DNA from: Franconibacter helveticus LMG 23732
Lineage (GTDB): Bacteria > Pseudomonadota > Gammaproteobacteria > Enterobacterales > Enterobacteriaceae
Length of the DNA: 64,000 nt
Assembly: GCF_000463115.2 (NCBI RefSeq)
Contig: NZ_AWFX01000057.1
Span: 287,104 to 351,103, forward strand
Direction: 5' to 3'
The notes under the pieces were generated by a model that was not told where the DNA came from, searched no databases, and saw only the letters and a list, made by a program, of their open reading frames with translations. Below are positions 35,574 through 45,215 of this stretch, piece by piece. Numbering within the stretch: position 1 is the stretch's first letter; each line of letters opens with the position of its first letter. The position numbers and the translations under genes are program-made.

Positions 35574-36449
35574 ATGACTCACTACACGCTTAAAGATATC
35601 ACCCGACCTTCCGGCGGCTTCGCCATGCTGGCCGTCGACCAGCGGGAAGCGATGCGTTTAATGTTTGCCGCCGCAGGCGAGCCAACCCCTGTCGCCGACA
35701 AGGTGCTGACGGATTTTAAAGTCAACGCCGCCCGCATTCTGTCGCCCTACGCCTCCGCTATTCTGGTCGATCAGCAATTTTGTTACCGCCAGGTGGTTGA
35801 GCAAAACGCCGTAGCGCAAAGCTGCGCCACGATTGTCGCGGCAGATGAATTTATTCCCGGAAACGGTATTCCCGTGGATAGCGTCGTTATTGATAAAAAC
35901 GTCGATCCGCAAGCGGTAAAACGCGACGGCGCAAAGGCGCTGAAACTGCTGGTGCTGTGGCGCAGCGATGAAGACCCGCAGCAGCGGCTGGAGATGGTCA
36001 GTGAGTTTAATAAGCTGTGCCATTCCAGCGGCCTGGTCAGCATTATCGAACCCGTTGTGCGTCCGCCGCGTCGCGGCGATAAGTTTGATCGCGAGCAGGC
36101 GATTATCGACGCGGCGAAAGAGCTTGGGGACAGCGGCGCCGACCTCTACAAAGTCGAAATGCCGCTCTTTGGGAAAGGCTCCCGCGATGCGCTGCTTACC
36201 GCCTCGCAAAGGCTGAATGAACATATCAATATGCCCTGGGTCATTCTCTCTTCGGGCGTAGATGAAAAACTCTTCCCGCGCGCCGTCAGGGTAGCGATGA
36301 CGGCAGGCGCTTCTGGTTTCCTGGCAGGCCGCGCCGTCTGGTCGTCCGTCATTGGCTTACCCGATTCCGAAGCGATGCTCCGGGACATCTCCGTACCGAA
36401 ATTGCAGCGATTAGGCGAAATCGTTGACGAAATGATGGCTGGCCGTTGA
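35574..36449 (+). CDS. yihT: 6-deoxy-6-sulfofructose-1-phosphate aldolase
   Basis: YihT cleaves sulfofructose-1-phosphate to DHAP and 3-sulfolactaldehyde. It is a class I (Schiff-base) aldolase of the LacD type, 291 residues from ATG 35574, preceded by AAGGAAAGA. Conserved segments are [44 protein letters not shown] (containing the probable Schiff-base lysine) and [11 protein letters not shown]. It lies 19 bases after yihU. Confidence 0.96.
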   Translation: MTHYTLKDITRPSGGFAMLAVDQREAMRLMFAAAGEPTPVADKVLTDFKVNAARILSPYASAILVDQQFCYRQVVEQNAVAQSCATIVAADEFIPGNGIPVDSVVIDKNVDPQAVKRDGAKALKLLVLWRSDEDPQQRLEMVSEFNKLCHSSGLVSIIEPVVRPPRRGDKFDREQAIIDAAKELGDSGADLYKVEMPLFGKGSRDALLTASQRLNEHINMPWVILSSGVDEKLFPRAVRVAMTAGASGFLAGRAVWSSVIGLPDSEAMLRDISVPKLQRLGEIVDEMMAGR

Positions 36450-36464
36450 GAAGAGGACCACAAG

Positions 36465-37706
36465 ATGAAATGGTTTAATACGCTGAGTCATAACCGTTGG
36501 CTGGAGCAGGAAACCGATCGTATTTTTGCGTTTGGCACAAAGGCGGCAGTGCCGACCGGCTTCGGCTGGCTGGGAAACAACGGCCAGGTCAGAACGGATA
36601 TGGGCACGCATTTATGGATAACCGCCCGTATGCTGCACGTTTACGCCGTTGCGGCGGCGATGGGTCGCCCTGGCGCATACGCGCTGGTGGAGCACGGCAT
36701 TAACGCCCTGAACGGCGCGTTAAAAGATAAACAGTATGGCGGCTGGTACGCCTGCGTAAACGATGAAGGGGTCGTGGACGCGTCAAAACAGGGTTATCAG
36801 CACTTTTTCGTTTTACTCGGCGCCGCCAGCGCGGTGACCACCGGCCACCCTGCCGCCCGCCCTTTGCTGGACGAAGCCATTGCCGTCATTGAAAGCTATT
36901 TCTGGAGCGAGACGGAGCAGATGTGCCTCGAATCCTGGGACGAGGCATTCAGCAAAACGGAAGATTACCGCGGCGGCAACGCCAATATGCACGCCGTAGA
37001 AGCGTTCCTGATTGTTTATGACGTGACGCATGACAGAAAATGGCTCGACCGTGCGCTGAGAATCGCCTCGGTCATCATCCATGACGTCGCCCGTAAAGGG
37101 GAGTACCGCGTAAACGAGCATTTCGACGCTAACTGGAACCCTATTCGCGATTACAACAAAGATAACCCCGCCCACCGTTTTCGCGCCTATGGCGGCACGC
37201 CCGGCCACTGGATTGAGTGGGGCCGCCTGATGCTGCACCTTCGCGCCGCGCTCGAAGCGCGCTTTGAAACGCCGCCAGCCTGGTTGCTGGAAGATGCCAA
37301 AGGGCTGTTTCACGCCACCCTTCGCGACGCCTGGGCGCCTGACGGCGCAGACGGTTTCGTCTATTCCGTCGACTGGGACGGCACTCCTATTGTTCGTGAG
37401 CGCGTCCGCTGGCCAATCGTTGAAGCGATGGGCACCGCCTATGCCCTCTATACCGTGACCGGCGACCCGCAATACGAAGCCTGGTATCAGAAATGGTGGG
37501 ATTACTGCGTCAAATACCTGATGGATTACGAGAACGGCTCCTGGTGGCAGGAACTCGATACCAATAATCAGGTCACCACCAAAGTCTGGGATGGCAAACA
37601 GGATATTTACCATCTGCTGCACTGTCTGGTGATCCCCCGCCTGCCTCTGGCGCCGGGCTTAGCGCCTGCCGTTGCCGCCGGGTTGCTGGATAAAAACGCA
37701 CGGTAA
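36465..37706 (+). CDS. yihS: sulfoquinovose isomerase
   Basis: YihS isomerises sulfoquinovose to sulfofructose (and also acts on mannose/fructose in vitro). It is a 413-residue (alpha/alpha)6-barrel protein of the N-acylglucosamine 2-epimerase superfamily, the E. coli length. Active-site-like segments are the N-terminal [38 protein letters not shown] and the C-terminal [17 protein letters not shown] with conserved His residues. Its ATG is 15 bases after yihT. Confidence 0.96.
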   Translation: MKWFNTLSHNRWLEQETDRIFAFGTKAAVPTGFGWLGNNGQVRTDMGTHLWITARMLHVYAVAAAMGRPGAYALVEHGINALNGALKDKQYGGWYACVNDEGVVDASKQGYQHFFVLLGAASAVTTGHPAARPLLDEAIAVIESYFWSETEQMCLESWDEAFSKTEDYRGGNANMHAVEAFLIVYDVTHDRKWLDRALRIASVIIHDVARKGEYRVNEHFDANWNPIRDYNKDNPAHRFRAYGGTPGHWIEWGRLMLHLRAALEARFETPPAWLLEDAKGLFHATLRDAWAPDGADGFVYSVDWDGTPIVRERVRWPIVEAMGTAYALYTVTGDPQYEAWYQKWWDYCVKYLMDYENGSWWQELDTNNQVTTKVWDGKQDIYHLLHCLVIPRLPLAPGLAPAVAAGLLDKNAR

Positions 37707-37726
37707 ATTTCGCAGGGAGATCGGGC

Positions 37727-38614
37727 ATGCATAAAAGTGGAACAACCATCGCGCTGGCCGCTGGCCGCTACCGGGCAAAAATCGTTACGGTGGGCGCAGG
37801 CATTGCTGAGCTGACTCGCGGCGAACAACATTTAGTTGTGCCGCATAAGCCGGAAGAGATGCCTTTAGCCCATATGGGAAAGGTGTTAATGCCCTGGCCA
37901 AATCGTATTGCTGGTGGTCGTTACCTGTACGCAGGCAAAGAATTGGCGCCTGCGATTAACGACCGCGAGTCTGGCTCGGCGATCCATGGGCTGCTGGCGT
38001 GGCACAACTGGCAGATTGCGAGCCAGACCGCTTCCGGCGTCACGTTGACCGCTTTTTTACCGCCGACTTACGGCTACCCTTTTATGCTCGCCTGTGAAGT
38101 CAGTTATCAGCTGGATGCTGATGCGGGGTTGTGCGCCCGTCTTAGCGCGCAAAACAAAGGGGATACGCCTGCGCCCTACGGCGCTGGCGTTCACCCTTAT
38201 TTAACCTGCAATCTGGAAAAAGTAGACAACTGCTCGCTCTCGCTACCGGCTGAAGAAGTTTTCAGCGTGGATGCGCAACGTAATCCCCTGCGTTTAATGC
38301 AGGCACAGGCCTCAGGCCTGCTGTTTTCGCCATCCAGGGAAATCGGCGCCACCATAATCGATCACACCTTCAGGGCGCTTCGCCGCGAGGGGGCCTGGGA
38401 AGTGCGGCTGACCAGCCAACGTCAGGCTATGTCGACTTGCCTGCGTTCCGACCAACCCTGGCTGCAAATCTATACCGGCGACAAGTTAAACCGGATCGGG
38501 CTCGCCGTTGAGCCGATGAGCTGTCCTCCCGATGCGTTTAATTCCGGCCAGGATTTGGTTTCTCTGGCGCCTGGCCAGACGCACCAGCTGCATTTTTCCA
38601 TCGGCGGCGAATAA
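37727..38614 (+). CDS. yihR: sulfoquinovose mutarotase (aldose-1-epimerase family)
   Basis: YihR interconverts the anomers of sulfoquinovose released by YihQ so that the isomerase can use them. The 295-residue protein has the galactose-mutarotase fold. Visible conserved parts are VLMPWPNRIAGGRYLY (substrate-binding Arg), SAIHGLLAW with the first catalytic His, GAGVHPYLTC with the second His and AVEPMSCPPDAFN with the catalytic Glu. It lies 20 bases after yihS and 49 bases before yihQ. Confidence 0.94.
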   Translation: MHKSGTTIALAAGRYRAKIVTVGAGIAELTRGEQHLVVPHKPEEMPLAHMGKVLMPWPNRIAGGRYLYAGKELAPAINDRESGSAIHGLLAWHNWQIASQTASGVTLTAFLPPTYGYPFMLACEVSYQLDADAGLCARLSAQNKGDTPAPYGAGVHPYLTCNLEKVDNCSLSLPAEEVFSVDAQRNPLRLMQAQASGLLFSPSREIGATIIDHTFRALRREGAWEVRLTSQRQAMSTCLRSDQPWLQIYTGDKLNRIGLAVEPMSCPPDAFNSGQDLVSLAPGQTHQLHFSIGGE

Positions 38615-38663
38615 CAAAAACAGAAATGAACAAATTACCGAAGACCTTACAACGGAGATCGTC

Positions 38664-40700
38664 ATGACTTCTCAAAAACTGGGTTTACCTGTTCCTGAAC
38701 TTCGCGAACACAGCGACGGTTTCACGCTTATCTGGCAGCAGCGTCTTATTCTGCGCCATACCTCTCAAGCTCCTTGCCTGTGGATTGGCGCAGGCGCGGC
38801 GGACATTGATATGTTTCGCGGTAATTTCAGCATCAAAGATAAGCTAAACGAAAAAATCGCCCTGCCTGACGCAACCGTAAAGCAGCAAGGCGAGGGTTGG
38901 CTTATCCGCTTTAGTCGCGGCGATGCCGTCAGCGCTACGCTCGTGGTGGATACCGACGACGCTGGCCGCCTTCAGTTACGGCTGCAAAATGAAGCCAGCA
39001 GCCATAATCGAATCTGGCTGCGGCTGGCGGCTCAGCCGGACGATCATATTTATGGCTGTGGAGAGCAGTTCTCTTATTTCGATCTGCGCGGCAAGCCGTT
39101 TCCTCTGTGGACCAGCGAACAGGGCGTCGGCCGCAACAAGCAAAGCTATGTCACCTGGCTTGCTGACTGCAAAGAGAACGCTGGCGGCGATTATTACTGG
39201 ACCTTTTTCCCGCAGCCCACCTTCGTCAGCACGCAGAAGTATTACTGCCACGTCGATAACAGCTGTTATATGAACTTTGATTTCAGCGCGCCGGAGTATC
39301 ACGAGCTGGCGTTCTGGGAAGATAAAGCCACGCTGCGCTTCGAATGCGCAGAAACCTACATTGCGCTGCTGGAAAAACTGACCGGCTTGCTGGGCCGTCA
39401 ACCCGAGCTGCCGGATTGGGTTTATAACGGCGTCACGCTTGGGATCCAGGGCGGCACCGACGTTTGCCAGCAGAAGCTCGACGTCATGCGCAACGGCGGC
39501 GTGAAAGTAAACGGCATCTGGGCGCAGGACTGGTCCGGCATACGCATGACCTCTTTCGGCAAACGCGTGATGTGGAACTGGAAGTGGAACAGCGAGCTTT
39601 ACCCGCAGCTTGGCGAGCGGATCCAACAGTGGAAGCGCGAAGGCGTTCAGTTTCTTTCTTACATCAACCCTTATGTCGCAAGCGATCGCGATTTGTGCGA
39701 AGAGGCGGCGAAACGCGGTTATCTGACGAAAAACGCGCAGGGTAAAGACTATCACGTTGAATTTGGTGAATTTTATGCCGGCGTAATCGACCTGACCAAC
39801 CCGGAAGCCTATGACTGGTATAAAAACGTTATTAAACAAAACCTGATCGCCTTTGGCTGCGGCGGCTGGATGGCGGATTTTGGCGAGTATCTGCCGACAG
39901 ACACATTCCTGCATAACGGCGTGAGCGCAGAAATTATGCATAACGCCTGGCCTGCGCTATGGGCGAAATGCAATTACGAAGCGCTGGAAGAGACCGGCAA
40001 ACTTGGCGAAGTGCTGTTTTTCATGCGCGCAGGCTACACCGGCAGCCAGAAGCATTCGGTGATGATGTGGGCAGGCGATCAGAACGTTGACTGGAGTCTT
40101 GACGACGGGCTGGCTTCGGTGATCCCGGCCGCGCTTTCGCTGGCGATGACAGGCCACGGGCTGCACCATAGCGATATTGGCGGCTATACCACGTTGTTCG
40201 ATATGAAGCGCAGTAAAGAGCTGCTGCTGCGCTGGTGTGATTTCAGCGCTTTCACGCCGATGATGCGCACCCATGAAGGCAACCGTCCGGGCGACAACTG
40301 GCAATTTGACGCCGACGCCGGGACCATTGCCCACTTCGCCAGAATGACCACGGTTTTCACCACGCTTAAGCCCTACATCAAACAGGCGGTGGCGCAAAAC
40401 GCCAAAACCGGTCTGCCGGTAATGCGCCCGCTGTTTCTGCATTACGAGGATGACCCGCATACCTACACGCTGAAATACCAGTACCTGTTTGGCCGCGATC
40501 TGCTGGTCGCGCCCGTGTATGAGCAAGGCCGCAGCGACTGGACGCTTTATCTGCCGCAGGACAGTTGGATCAACCTCTGGACAGGGGAAGAGTGCGGCGG
40601 CGGCGAAATCACCATCAACGCCCCTCTCGGTCAGCCGCCGGTCTTTTACCGCGCGCAAAGCGAATGGGCTTCGCTGTTTAACGCGTTACGTCTCATCTGA
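38664..40700 (+). CDS. yihQ: sulfoquinovosidase (GH31)
   Basis: YihQ hydrolyses alpha-sulfoquinovosides such as SQ-glycerol to free sulfoquinovose. From ATG 38664 it has 678 residues, exactly the E. coli length. The GH31 nucleophile Asp405 (WMADFGEYLP) and acid/base Asp472 (WAGDQNVDW) are at the E. coli positions. So are the sulfonate-recognising residues Arg301, Trp304 and Tyr508. All key residues being intact implies a true SQase, not a general alpha-glucosidase. The frame to 38532 lies inside yihR and is rejected. Confidence 0.98.
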   Translation: MTSQKLGLPVPELREHSDGFTLIWQQRLILRHTSQAPCLWIGAGAADIDMFRGNFSIKDKLNEKIALPDATVKQQGEGWLIRFSRGDAVSATLVVDTDDAGRLQLRLQNEASSHNRIWLRLAAQPDDHIYGCGEQFSYFDLRGKPFPLWTSEQGVGRNKQSYVTWLADCKENAGGDYYWTFFPQPTFVSTQKYYCHVDNSCYMNFDFSAPEYHELAFWEDKATLRFECAETYIALLEKLTGLLGRQPELPDWVYNGVTLGIQGGTDVCQQKLDVMRNGGVKVNGIWAQDWSGIRMTSFGKRVMWNWKWNSELYPQLGERIQQWKREGVQFLSYINPYVASDRDLCEEAAKRGYLTKNAQGKDYHVEFGEFYAGVIDLTNPEAYDWYKNVIKQNLIAFGCGGWMADFGEYLPTDTFLHNGVSAEIMHNAWPALWAKCNYEALEETGKLGEVLFFMRAGYTGSQKHSVMMWAGDQNVDWSLDDGLASVIPAALSLAMTGHGLHHSDIGGYTTLFDMKRSKELLLRWCDFSAFTPMMRTHEGNRPGDNWQFDADAGTIAHFARMTTVFTTLKPYIKQAVAQNAKTGLPVMRPLFLHYEDDPHTYTLKYQYLFGRDLLVAPVYEQGRSDWTLYLPQDSWINLWTGEECGGGEITINAPLGQPPVFYRAQSEWASLFNALRLI

Positions 40701-40708
40701 TAAGGCTC

Positions 40709-40733
40709 GCCCGCCGGAGGCCACCCGGCGGGC
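40709..40733 (+). other. intercistronic stem-loop between yihQ and yihP
   Basis: A perfect 9-bp GC stem GCCCGCCGG/CCGGCGGGC encloses a 7-base loop. It starts 9 bases after the yihQ stop and ends just before the AGAAGGAG ribosome-binding site of yihP. There is no T tract, so it looks like a 3'-end stabilising or processing element rather than a terminator. Confidence 0.75.
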
Positions 40734-40747
40734 AGAAGGAGAAATAA

Positions 40748-42130
40748 ATGAGTCAGCATTCATCCGATCCTGCTACCTTGCGTTTGCCGTTTAAAGAAAA
40801 AGTTGCCTATGGAATGGGCGATCTCGGCTCCAATATCCTGCTCGATATCGGCACGCTTTATCTGCTGAAATTCTATACAGACGTGCTGGGGCTGCCCGGC
40901 ACCTACGGCGGGATTATCTTCCTGATTGCGAAGTTTTTTACCGCCTTCACCGATATGGGCACCGGGATCATGCTCGATTCCCGGCGCAAGATCGGCCCGA
41001 AGGGGAAATTCCGCCCGTTCGTGCTGTATGCCGCGTTTCCCGTTACGCTGCTGGCTGTCGCAAACTTTGTCGGCACCCCTTTTGAAATCACCGGTAAAAC
41101 GGTGATGGCGACGGTACTGTTCATGCTTTATGGGCTGTTCTTCAGCATGATGAACTGCTCTTATGGCGCGATGGTGCCCGCTATGACGAAAAACCCCAAT
41201 GAACGCGCCTCGCTGGCGGCATGGCGTCAGGGCGGCGCTACGCTTGGATTGTTGCTCTGTACGGTTGGCTTTGTGCCCGTGATGAACCTCATCGAAGGTA
41301 ATCAACAGCTGGGCTATATCTTCGCCGCCACGCTGTTCTCGCTGTTTGGTCTGTTCTTTATGTGGTGGTGCTACGCCGGCGTGAAAGAACGTTACGTGGA
41401 AGCGCAGCCTGCAAACCCTGCGCATAAGCCCGGGCTGTTGCAATCTTTTCGCGCGATTGCGGGCAACCGGCCGCTGTTTATCCTTTGCATAGCTAACCTC
41501 TGCACGCTGGGCGCGTTCAACGTTAAGCTGGCTATTCAGGTCTACTACACCCAATACGTGCTGAACGATCCGATGCTCCTCTCCTGGATGGGCTTTTTCA
41601 GCATGGGCTGCATTTTTATTGGCGTCTTTTTGATGCCCGGCGCGGTACGTCGCTTTGGTAAGAAGAAGGTGTATATCGGCGGGCTGCTGATATGGGTTGC
41701 AGGCGATTTGCTCAACTATACGATGGGCAGCGGCTCGGTCAGCTTCGTTGCCTTCTCCTGCCTGGCGTTTTTCGGCTCCGCCTTCGTCAACAGCCTGAAC
41801 TGGGCGCTGGTCTCCGATACGGTGGAATATGGCGAATGGCGCACTGGCGTGCGGTCCGAAGGCACGGTCTATACCGGCTTTACCTTCTTTCGCAAAGTTT
41901 CGCAGGCGCTGGCGGGCTTTTTCCCGGGGCTGATGCTAACGCAAATCGGTTATGTGCCTAATGTGGCGCAATCCGCAGACACCATTGAAGGGCTTCGCCA
42001 GCTGATATTTATCTACCCCTGCGCGCTGGCGGTGTTAACCATTATTGCGATGGGCTGTTTCTATAACCTCAACGAAAAGCTGTATGTCCGCATCGTTGAA
42101 GAAATAGAGCTGCGTAAACGTATGGCCTGA
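40748..42130 (+). CDS. yihP: GPH-family transporter YihP, probable DHPS exporter
   Basis: A 460-residue inner-membrane transporter of the glycoside-pentoside-hexuronide (MFS) family with about 12 hydrophobic helices. FKEKVAYGMGDLGSNILLDI at the N-terminus, the D-x-x-x-D helix 2-3 segment (AFTDMGTGIMLDSRRKIG) and SDTVEYGEWRTGVRSEG are family hallmarks. Sequence details (GLPGTYGGIIFL, VGTPFE) match E. coli YihP rather than YihO. YihP is thought to export DHPS, but direct evidence is limited. It is a paralogue of the next gene. Confidence 0.93.
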   Translation: MSQHSSDPATLRLPFKEKVAYGMGDLGSNILLDIGTLYLLKFYTDVLGLPGTYGGIIFLIAKFFTAFTDMGTGIMLDSRRKIGPKGKFRPFVLYAAFPVTLLAVANFVGTPFEITGKTVMATVLFMLYGLFFSMMNCSYGAMVPAMTKNPNERASLAAWRQGGATLGLLLCTVGFVPVMNLIEGNQQLGYIFAATLFSLFGLFFMWWCYAGVKERYVEAQPANPAHKPGLLQSFRAIAGNRPLFILCIANLCTLGAFNVKLAIQVYYTQYVLNDPMLLSWMGFFSMGCIFIGVFLMPGAVRRFGKKKVYIGGLLIWVAGDLLNYTMGSGSVSFVAFSCLAFFGSAFVNSLNWALVSDTVEYGEWRTGVRSEGTVYTGFTFFRKVSQALAGFFPGLMLTQIGYVPNVAQSADTIEGLRQLIFIYPCALAVLTIIAMGCFYNLNEKLYVRIVEEIELRKRMA

Positions 42131-42141
42131 ACGTGTTGACC

Positions 42142-42161
42142 GGGTGCCCGTGAGGGCGCCC
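42142..42161 (+). other. intercistronic stem-loop between yihP and yihO
   Basis: The stem GGGTGCCC/GGGCGCCC (one G-U pair) with loop GTGA sits 11 bases after the yihP stop and just before the GAGGA ribosome-binding site of yihO. It has no T tract. Confidence 0.65.
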
Positions 42162-42173
42162 CGAGGATCGATT

Positions 42174-43598
42174 ATGAACCGCAACGCTGATCCGCTAACG
42201 CTAAAACTGAGCCTGCGTGAAAAATGCGCCTATGGAATGGGTGATTTTGGCTCAAATCTGATGCTGTGCATCGGTACGCTTTATCTTTTGAAATTTTATA
42301 CCGATGAACTGGGGATGCCCGCTTTTTACGGCGGCGTGATTTTTCTGGTCGCGAAATTCTTTACCGCTTTCACCGACATGTTGACTGGCGTGCTGTTAGA
42401 TTCACGCCGCAACATTGGCGCGAAGGGCAAATTCCGGCCATTCATCCTTTATGCCTCTGTACCTGTGGCGTTGGTCGCCACCGCGCAGTTTATGGCGAAT
42501 GATTTTAGCCTGACGGTAAAAACCGCCATCGCCACCATTTTGTTTATGATGTTTGGCCTGTTTTACAGCCTGATGAACTGCTCTTATGGCGCGATGGTTC
42601 CCGCCATCACGAAAAACCCTAACGAGCGAGCGCAACTTGCGGCATGGCGTCAGGGCGGCGCAACGCTTGGGTTGCTGCTCTGTACCGTAGGTTTTATGCC
42701 GGTGCAGTCGCTGTTCGCGGGCAACCCTTCGCAGGGTTATCTTGTGGCAGCGCTTCTGTTCGCTACGTGCGGGTTATTCTGTATGTGGTGTTGCTATAGC
42801 GGCGTCCAGGAGCGCTATGTTGACGTTACGCCGGATAACCATAAGCCCAGCATCGTTAAATCGTTCTGCGCTATTTTTCGTAACCCGCCGCTGCTGGTGC
42901 TCTGTATCGCCAATCTTTGTACGCTGGCCGCGTTTAACATCAAGCTGGCTATTCAGGTTTATTACACCCAGTACGTGCTCAACGATATTCATCTGCTTTC
43001 CTGGATGGGTTTTTTCAGCATGGGCTGCATTCTGGTTGGCGTGTTTCTGGTGCCTGGCGCGGTGAAGCGGTTTGGTAAAAAGCAGGTTTATCTTGGCGGG
43101 CTGGCGTTATGGGCGGCAGGCGACGTGCTCAATTTTGTCTGGGGCAACAGTTCGCTGATGTTTGTGCTGTTTTCCTGCATGGCTTTTTTCGGCACCGCGT
43201 TTGTTAACAGCCTGAACTGGGCGCTGGTGCCGGATACCGTTGATTATGGCGAATGGAAAACCGGGATCCGCGCCGAAGGTTCGGTTTATACCGGTTATAC
43301 CTTTTCACGAAAAATATCCGCTGCGCTGGCCGGCTTTTTGCCTGGCATTATGCTCACGCAAATAGGTTATATCCCGAATACGCTGCAAAGCGCTGAAACG
43401 CTGCTCGGCTTGCGTCAGCTTATTTTTATCTGGCCCTGTAGCCTCGCCATCATCGCGGCATTAACAATGGGTTTCTTTTATAAGCTTAATGAAAAACGCT
43501 TCGCTTTAATTATTGAGGAGATAAGCAACCGTAAAAAATTTCCAGCCCAGGAAACCGAAATAAAAACCAAAGATAAAGCGTCAGTAGTCACTTTATAA
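42174..43598 (+). CDS. yihO: GPH-family transporter YihO, probable sulfoquinovose importer
   Basis: A 474-residue inner-membrane transporter of the GPH family, paralogous to YihP. The start MNRNADPLTLKLSLREKCAY is as in E. coli YihO apart from a few residues, with GAGGA upstream of ATG 42174. The helix 2-3 segment AFTDMLTGVLLDSRRNIG and PDTVDYGEWKTGIRAEG are diagnostic. YihO is assigned as the importer of SQ and SQ-glycerol. The C-terminal tail of about 25 residues is hydrophilic and not conserved. The longer frame from 42144 is rejected. Confidence 0.94.
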   Translation: MNRNADPLTLKLSLREKCAYGMGDFGSNLMLCIGTLYLLKFYTDELGMPAFYGGVIFLVAKFFTAFTDMLTGVLLDSRRNIGAKGKFRPFILYASVPVALVATAQFMANDFSLTVKTAIATILFMMFGLFYSLMNCSYGAMVPAITKNPNERAQLAAWRQGGATLGLLLCTVGFMPVQSLFAGNPSQGYLVAALLFATCGLFCMWCCYSGVQERYVDVTPDNHKPSIVKSFCAIFRNPPLLVLCIANLCTLAAFNIKLAIQVYYTQYVLNDIHLLSWMGFFSMGCILVGVFLVPGAVKRFGKKQVYLGGLALWAAGDVLNFVWGNSSLMFVLFSCMAFFGTAFVNSLNWALVPDTVDYGEWKTGIRAEGSVYTGYTFSRKISAALAGFLPGIMLTQIGYIPNTLQSAETLLGLRQLIFIWPCSLAIIAALTMGFFYKLNEKRFALIIEEISNRKKFPAQETEIKTKDKASVVTL

Positions 43599-43608
43599 AA
43601 ATAAGCCT

Positions 43609-43648
43609 GGCCGCCCTTGCCTTTCTCTGTAACAGAGACGGGGCGGCC
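43609..43648 (+). other. long intercistronic hairpin between yihO and ompL
   Basis: An outer stem GGCCGCCC/GGGCGGCC (43609-43616, 43641-43648) encloses an inner stem TCTCTG/CAGAGA closed by a TAA loop. It starts 10 bases after the yihO stop. Only short T runs follow. It could terminate partially or protect the upstream message, setting ompL apart from the rest of the operon. Confidence 0.7.
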
Positions 43649-43675
43649 CTTCTGTATCTGATAGATGGATAAATT

Positions 43676-44361
43676 ATGAAAAGACTCGCCACTTTTATGC
43701 TGATTTCCTCTGTCTCCTGTTCTGCTTTGGCAGGCGCCTGGGTTGAAACCCGGGAAGCTTATAATACGGCTTCTGAGCTGCATGAAGTTATCCTCCGCGC
43801 CGGTTATCATTTCGACCAGGGCGCGGGGGTTATGCTGACTAACGCTTACAATGTAGGCAAGTGGGACGAACTCAAACACAGCTATAACGAAATTGAAGGC
43901 TGGTATCCTTTATTCAAGCCGACCGATAAACTGACCTTTCAACCGGGCGGCTTAATTAATGATAACCGCGATGGTTCAGGCGGAGCCGTTTATCTTGATA
44001 CGAATTACACATTCGCCCCGTGGTTTAATCTGACTTTCCGCTATCGCTATAATCATAATAATTATAAGACGCCAGACTTTAATGGCGAGATGGATAAAAA
44101 CGACACGCATGAACTGGCGAATTACTGGAACTTTAAAGTAACCGATGCGTTTTCTTATACTTCGAACCGCATTTTTTCCAGCGGACAAATGATTATCACA
44201 GTAAAAATGGCAAAGACCATCACTGGGAGATTACCAATAAATTTAGCTACCAGATTGACACGCACTGGCGGCCATATCTGGAACTGCAATGGCTGGACAG
44301 ATGGAATGACTATAACCAGGAGCAATACCGTATTCGGTTAGGGTTACGGTATTCATTTTGA
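43676..44361 (+). pseudogene. ompL: outer-membrane porin OmpL, disrupted by one frameshift
   Basis: OmpL is a KdgM-family narrow porin encoded with the SQ genes and presumed to admit SQ or its glycosides. The signal peptide and first ~161 residues (to FKVTDAFSYT) follow E. coli OmpL. Then one base is missing near 44160. Restoring it gives FEPHFFQRTNDY, GKDHHWEITNKFSYQI and a C-terminus RLGLRYSF with the terminal Phe of outer-membrane barrels, stopping at 44361 (about 228 residues; E. coli 230). As given, the frame ends at 44341 with 60 unrelated residues, so the last strands of the barrel are lost. Mutation or sequencing error cannot be distinguished. Confidence 0.9.
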
Positions 44362-44399
44362 TAGAAATGCCGGGTAATGGTGTGCTTGCCCGGTCTTAT

Positions 44400-44786
44400 T
44401 TAACCACAGCCGTGCTGATACTCAAAAGTTCTTTTGTGGTTATTAATTTTTCCCTTTTCACTGGTCATTTCTAATACATGCCAGTTACTGGCGTCTCTTT
44501 GATCCTCAGTATGCTTAGTCAATATCTTTGTATAACAAGGATGATCAATGAACCACAACATTCTATTTTTATAAACACTTAGTCTGACATCAAAATATTC
44601 GTTATAGCTTGCATAAGGTTCTCCGGCTTTCTCTTCGCTCTGTCTGTTATCCAATGAAAAGGTTATCGCATATCCATTTACCCATCTGAAATACGATATA
44701 GAAAAATAACGAGCGGTAGTAAACATCATAAACCATGAAACGAAACAACAAATAAAAATTATCCCTAATTTATTTTTGCCTGTCAT
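44400..44786 (-). CDS. small membrane-anchored protein of unknown function
   Basis: I do not recognise this protein. From ATG 44786 it has 128 residues: one hydrophobic helix at the N-terminus (LGIIFICCFVSWFMMF) followed by about 100 hydrophilic residues with two Cys (HPCYTK and the terminal HGCG), which would lie in the periplasm. A GTG at 44798 forms a TAGTG overlap with the previous gene and is an alternative, translationally coupled start. It is the third gene of an AT-rich leftward operon. Its organisation resembles the preceding gene, so both may be immunity-like partners of the first gene (inference). Confidence 0.6.
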   Translation of the reverse strand: MTGKNKLGIIFICCFVSWFMMFTTARYFSISYFRWVNGYAITFSLDNRQSEEKAGEPYASYNEYFDVRLSVYKNRMLWFIDHPCYTKILTKHTEDQRDASNWHVLEMTSEKGKINNHKRTFEYQHGCG

Positions 44787-44797
44787 TTTACACCACA

Positions 44798-45205
44798 CTA
44801 ATCAATTAATAACTCATTTTCCCCGGCAGCGATTTTACCCCCGGGAAGGCATGTTAGTTTACTCCAATTTTTCCTCGCATCTTCTATGCTTTTTTCCTTC
44901 GCAATGACATCCGTAAAATAGAGACGGTAATTATCCCATATACTATAGTTTCTCCCATCAAACATTTGAGCTTTTATGTTTACTTGATTATTGCCATTAT
45001 CTTCTGCGTAGAGATAAAAACCGCGATATTGATTAGCCCAGAAATGATGTTCGGTGTGTACATCACACCACTGCACGGCCAATAACTGACTGTTTCTTTT
45101 TGTATTGGAATAGAAAGCTAGTAGGGTATATAACATAAAGGAAACAGAAATAAAGGCCATCAAATTAATCAGGAGTCTGTAAAGGCCATGAAAAAAATTT
45201 TGCAT
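44798..45205 (-). CDS. small single-pass membrane protein of unknown function
   Basis: Unrecognised, 135 residues. There is one hydrophobic segment near the N-terminus (LINLMAFISVSFMLYTLLAF, residues about 12-31), then a soluble domain with VQWCDVHTEHHFWANQY and KLTCLPGGKI. The pair of Cys could form a disulfide in the periplasm. GGGAAAGGA directly precedes its ATG at 45205, and the gap from the preceding gene is only 10 bases, so they are cotranscribed. The layout of anchor plus periplasmic domain is common among immunity proteins of secreted toxins, but nothing here proves that. Confidence 0.6.
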   Translation of the reverse strand: MQNFFHGLYRLLINLMAFISVSFMLYTLLAFYSNTKRNSQLLAVQWCDVHTEHHFWANQYRGFYLYAEDNGNNQVNIKAQMFDGRNYSIWDNYRLYFTDVIAKEKSIEDARKNWSKLTCLPGGKIAAGENELLID

Positions 45206-45215
45206 TTCCTTTCCC

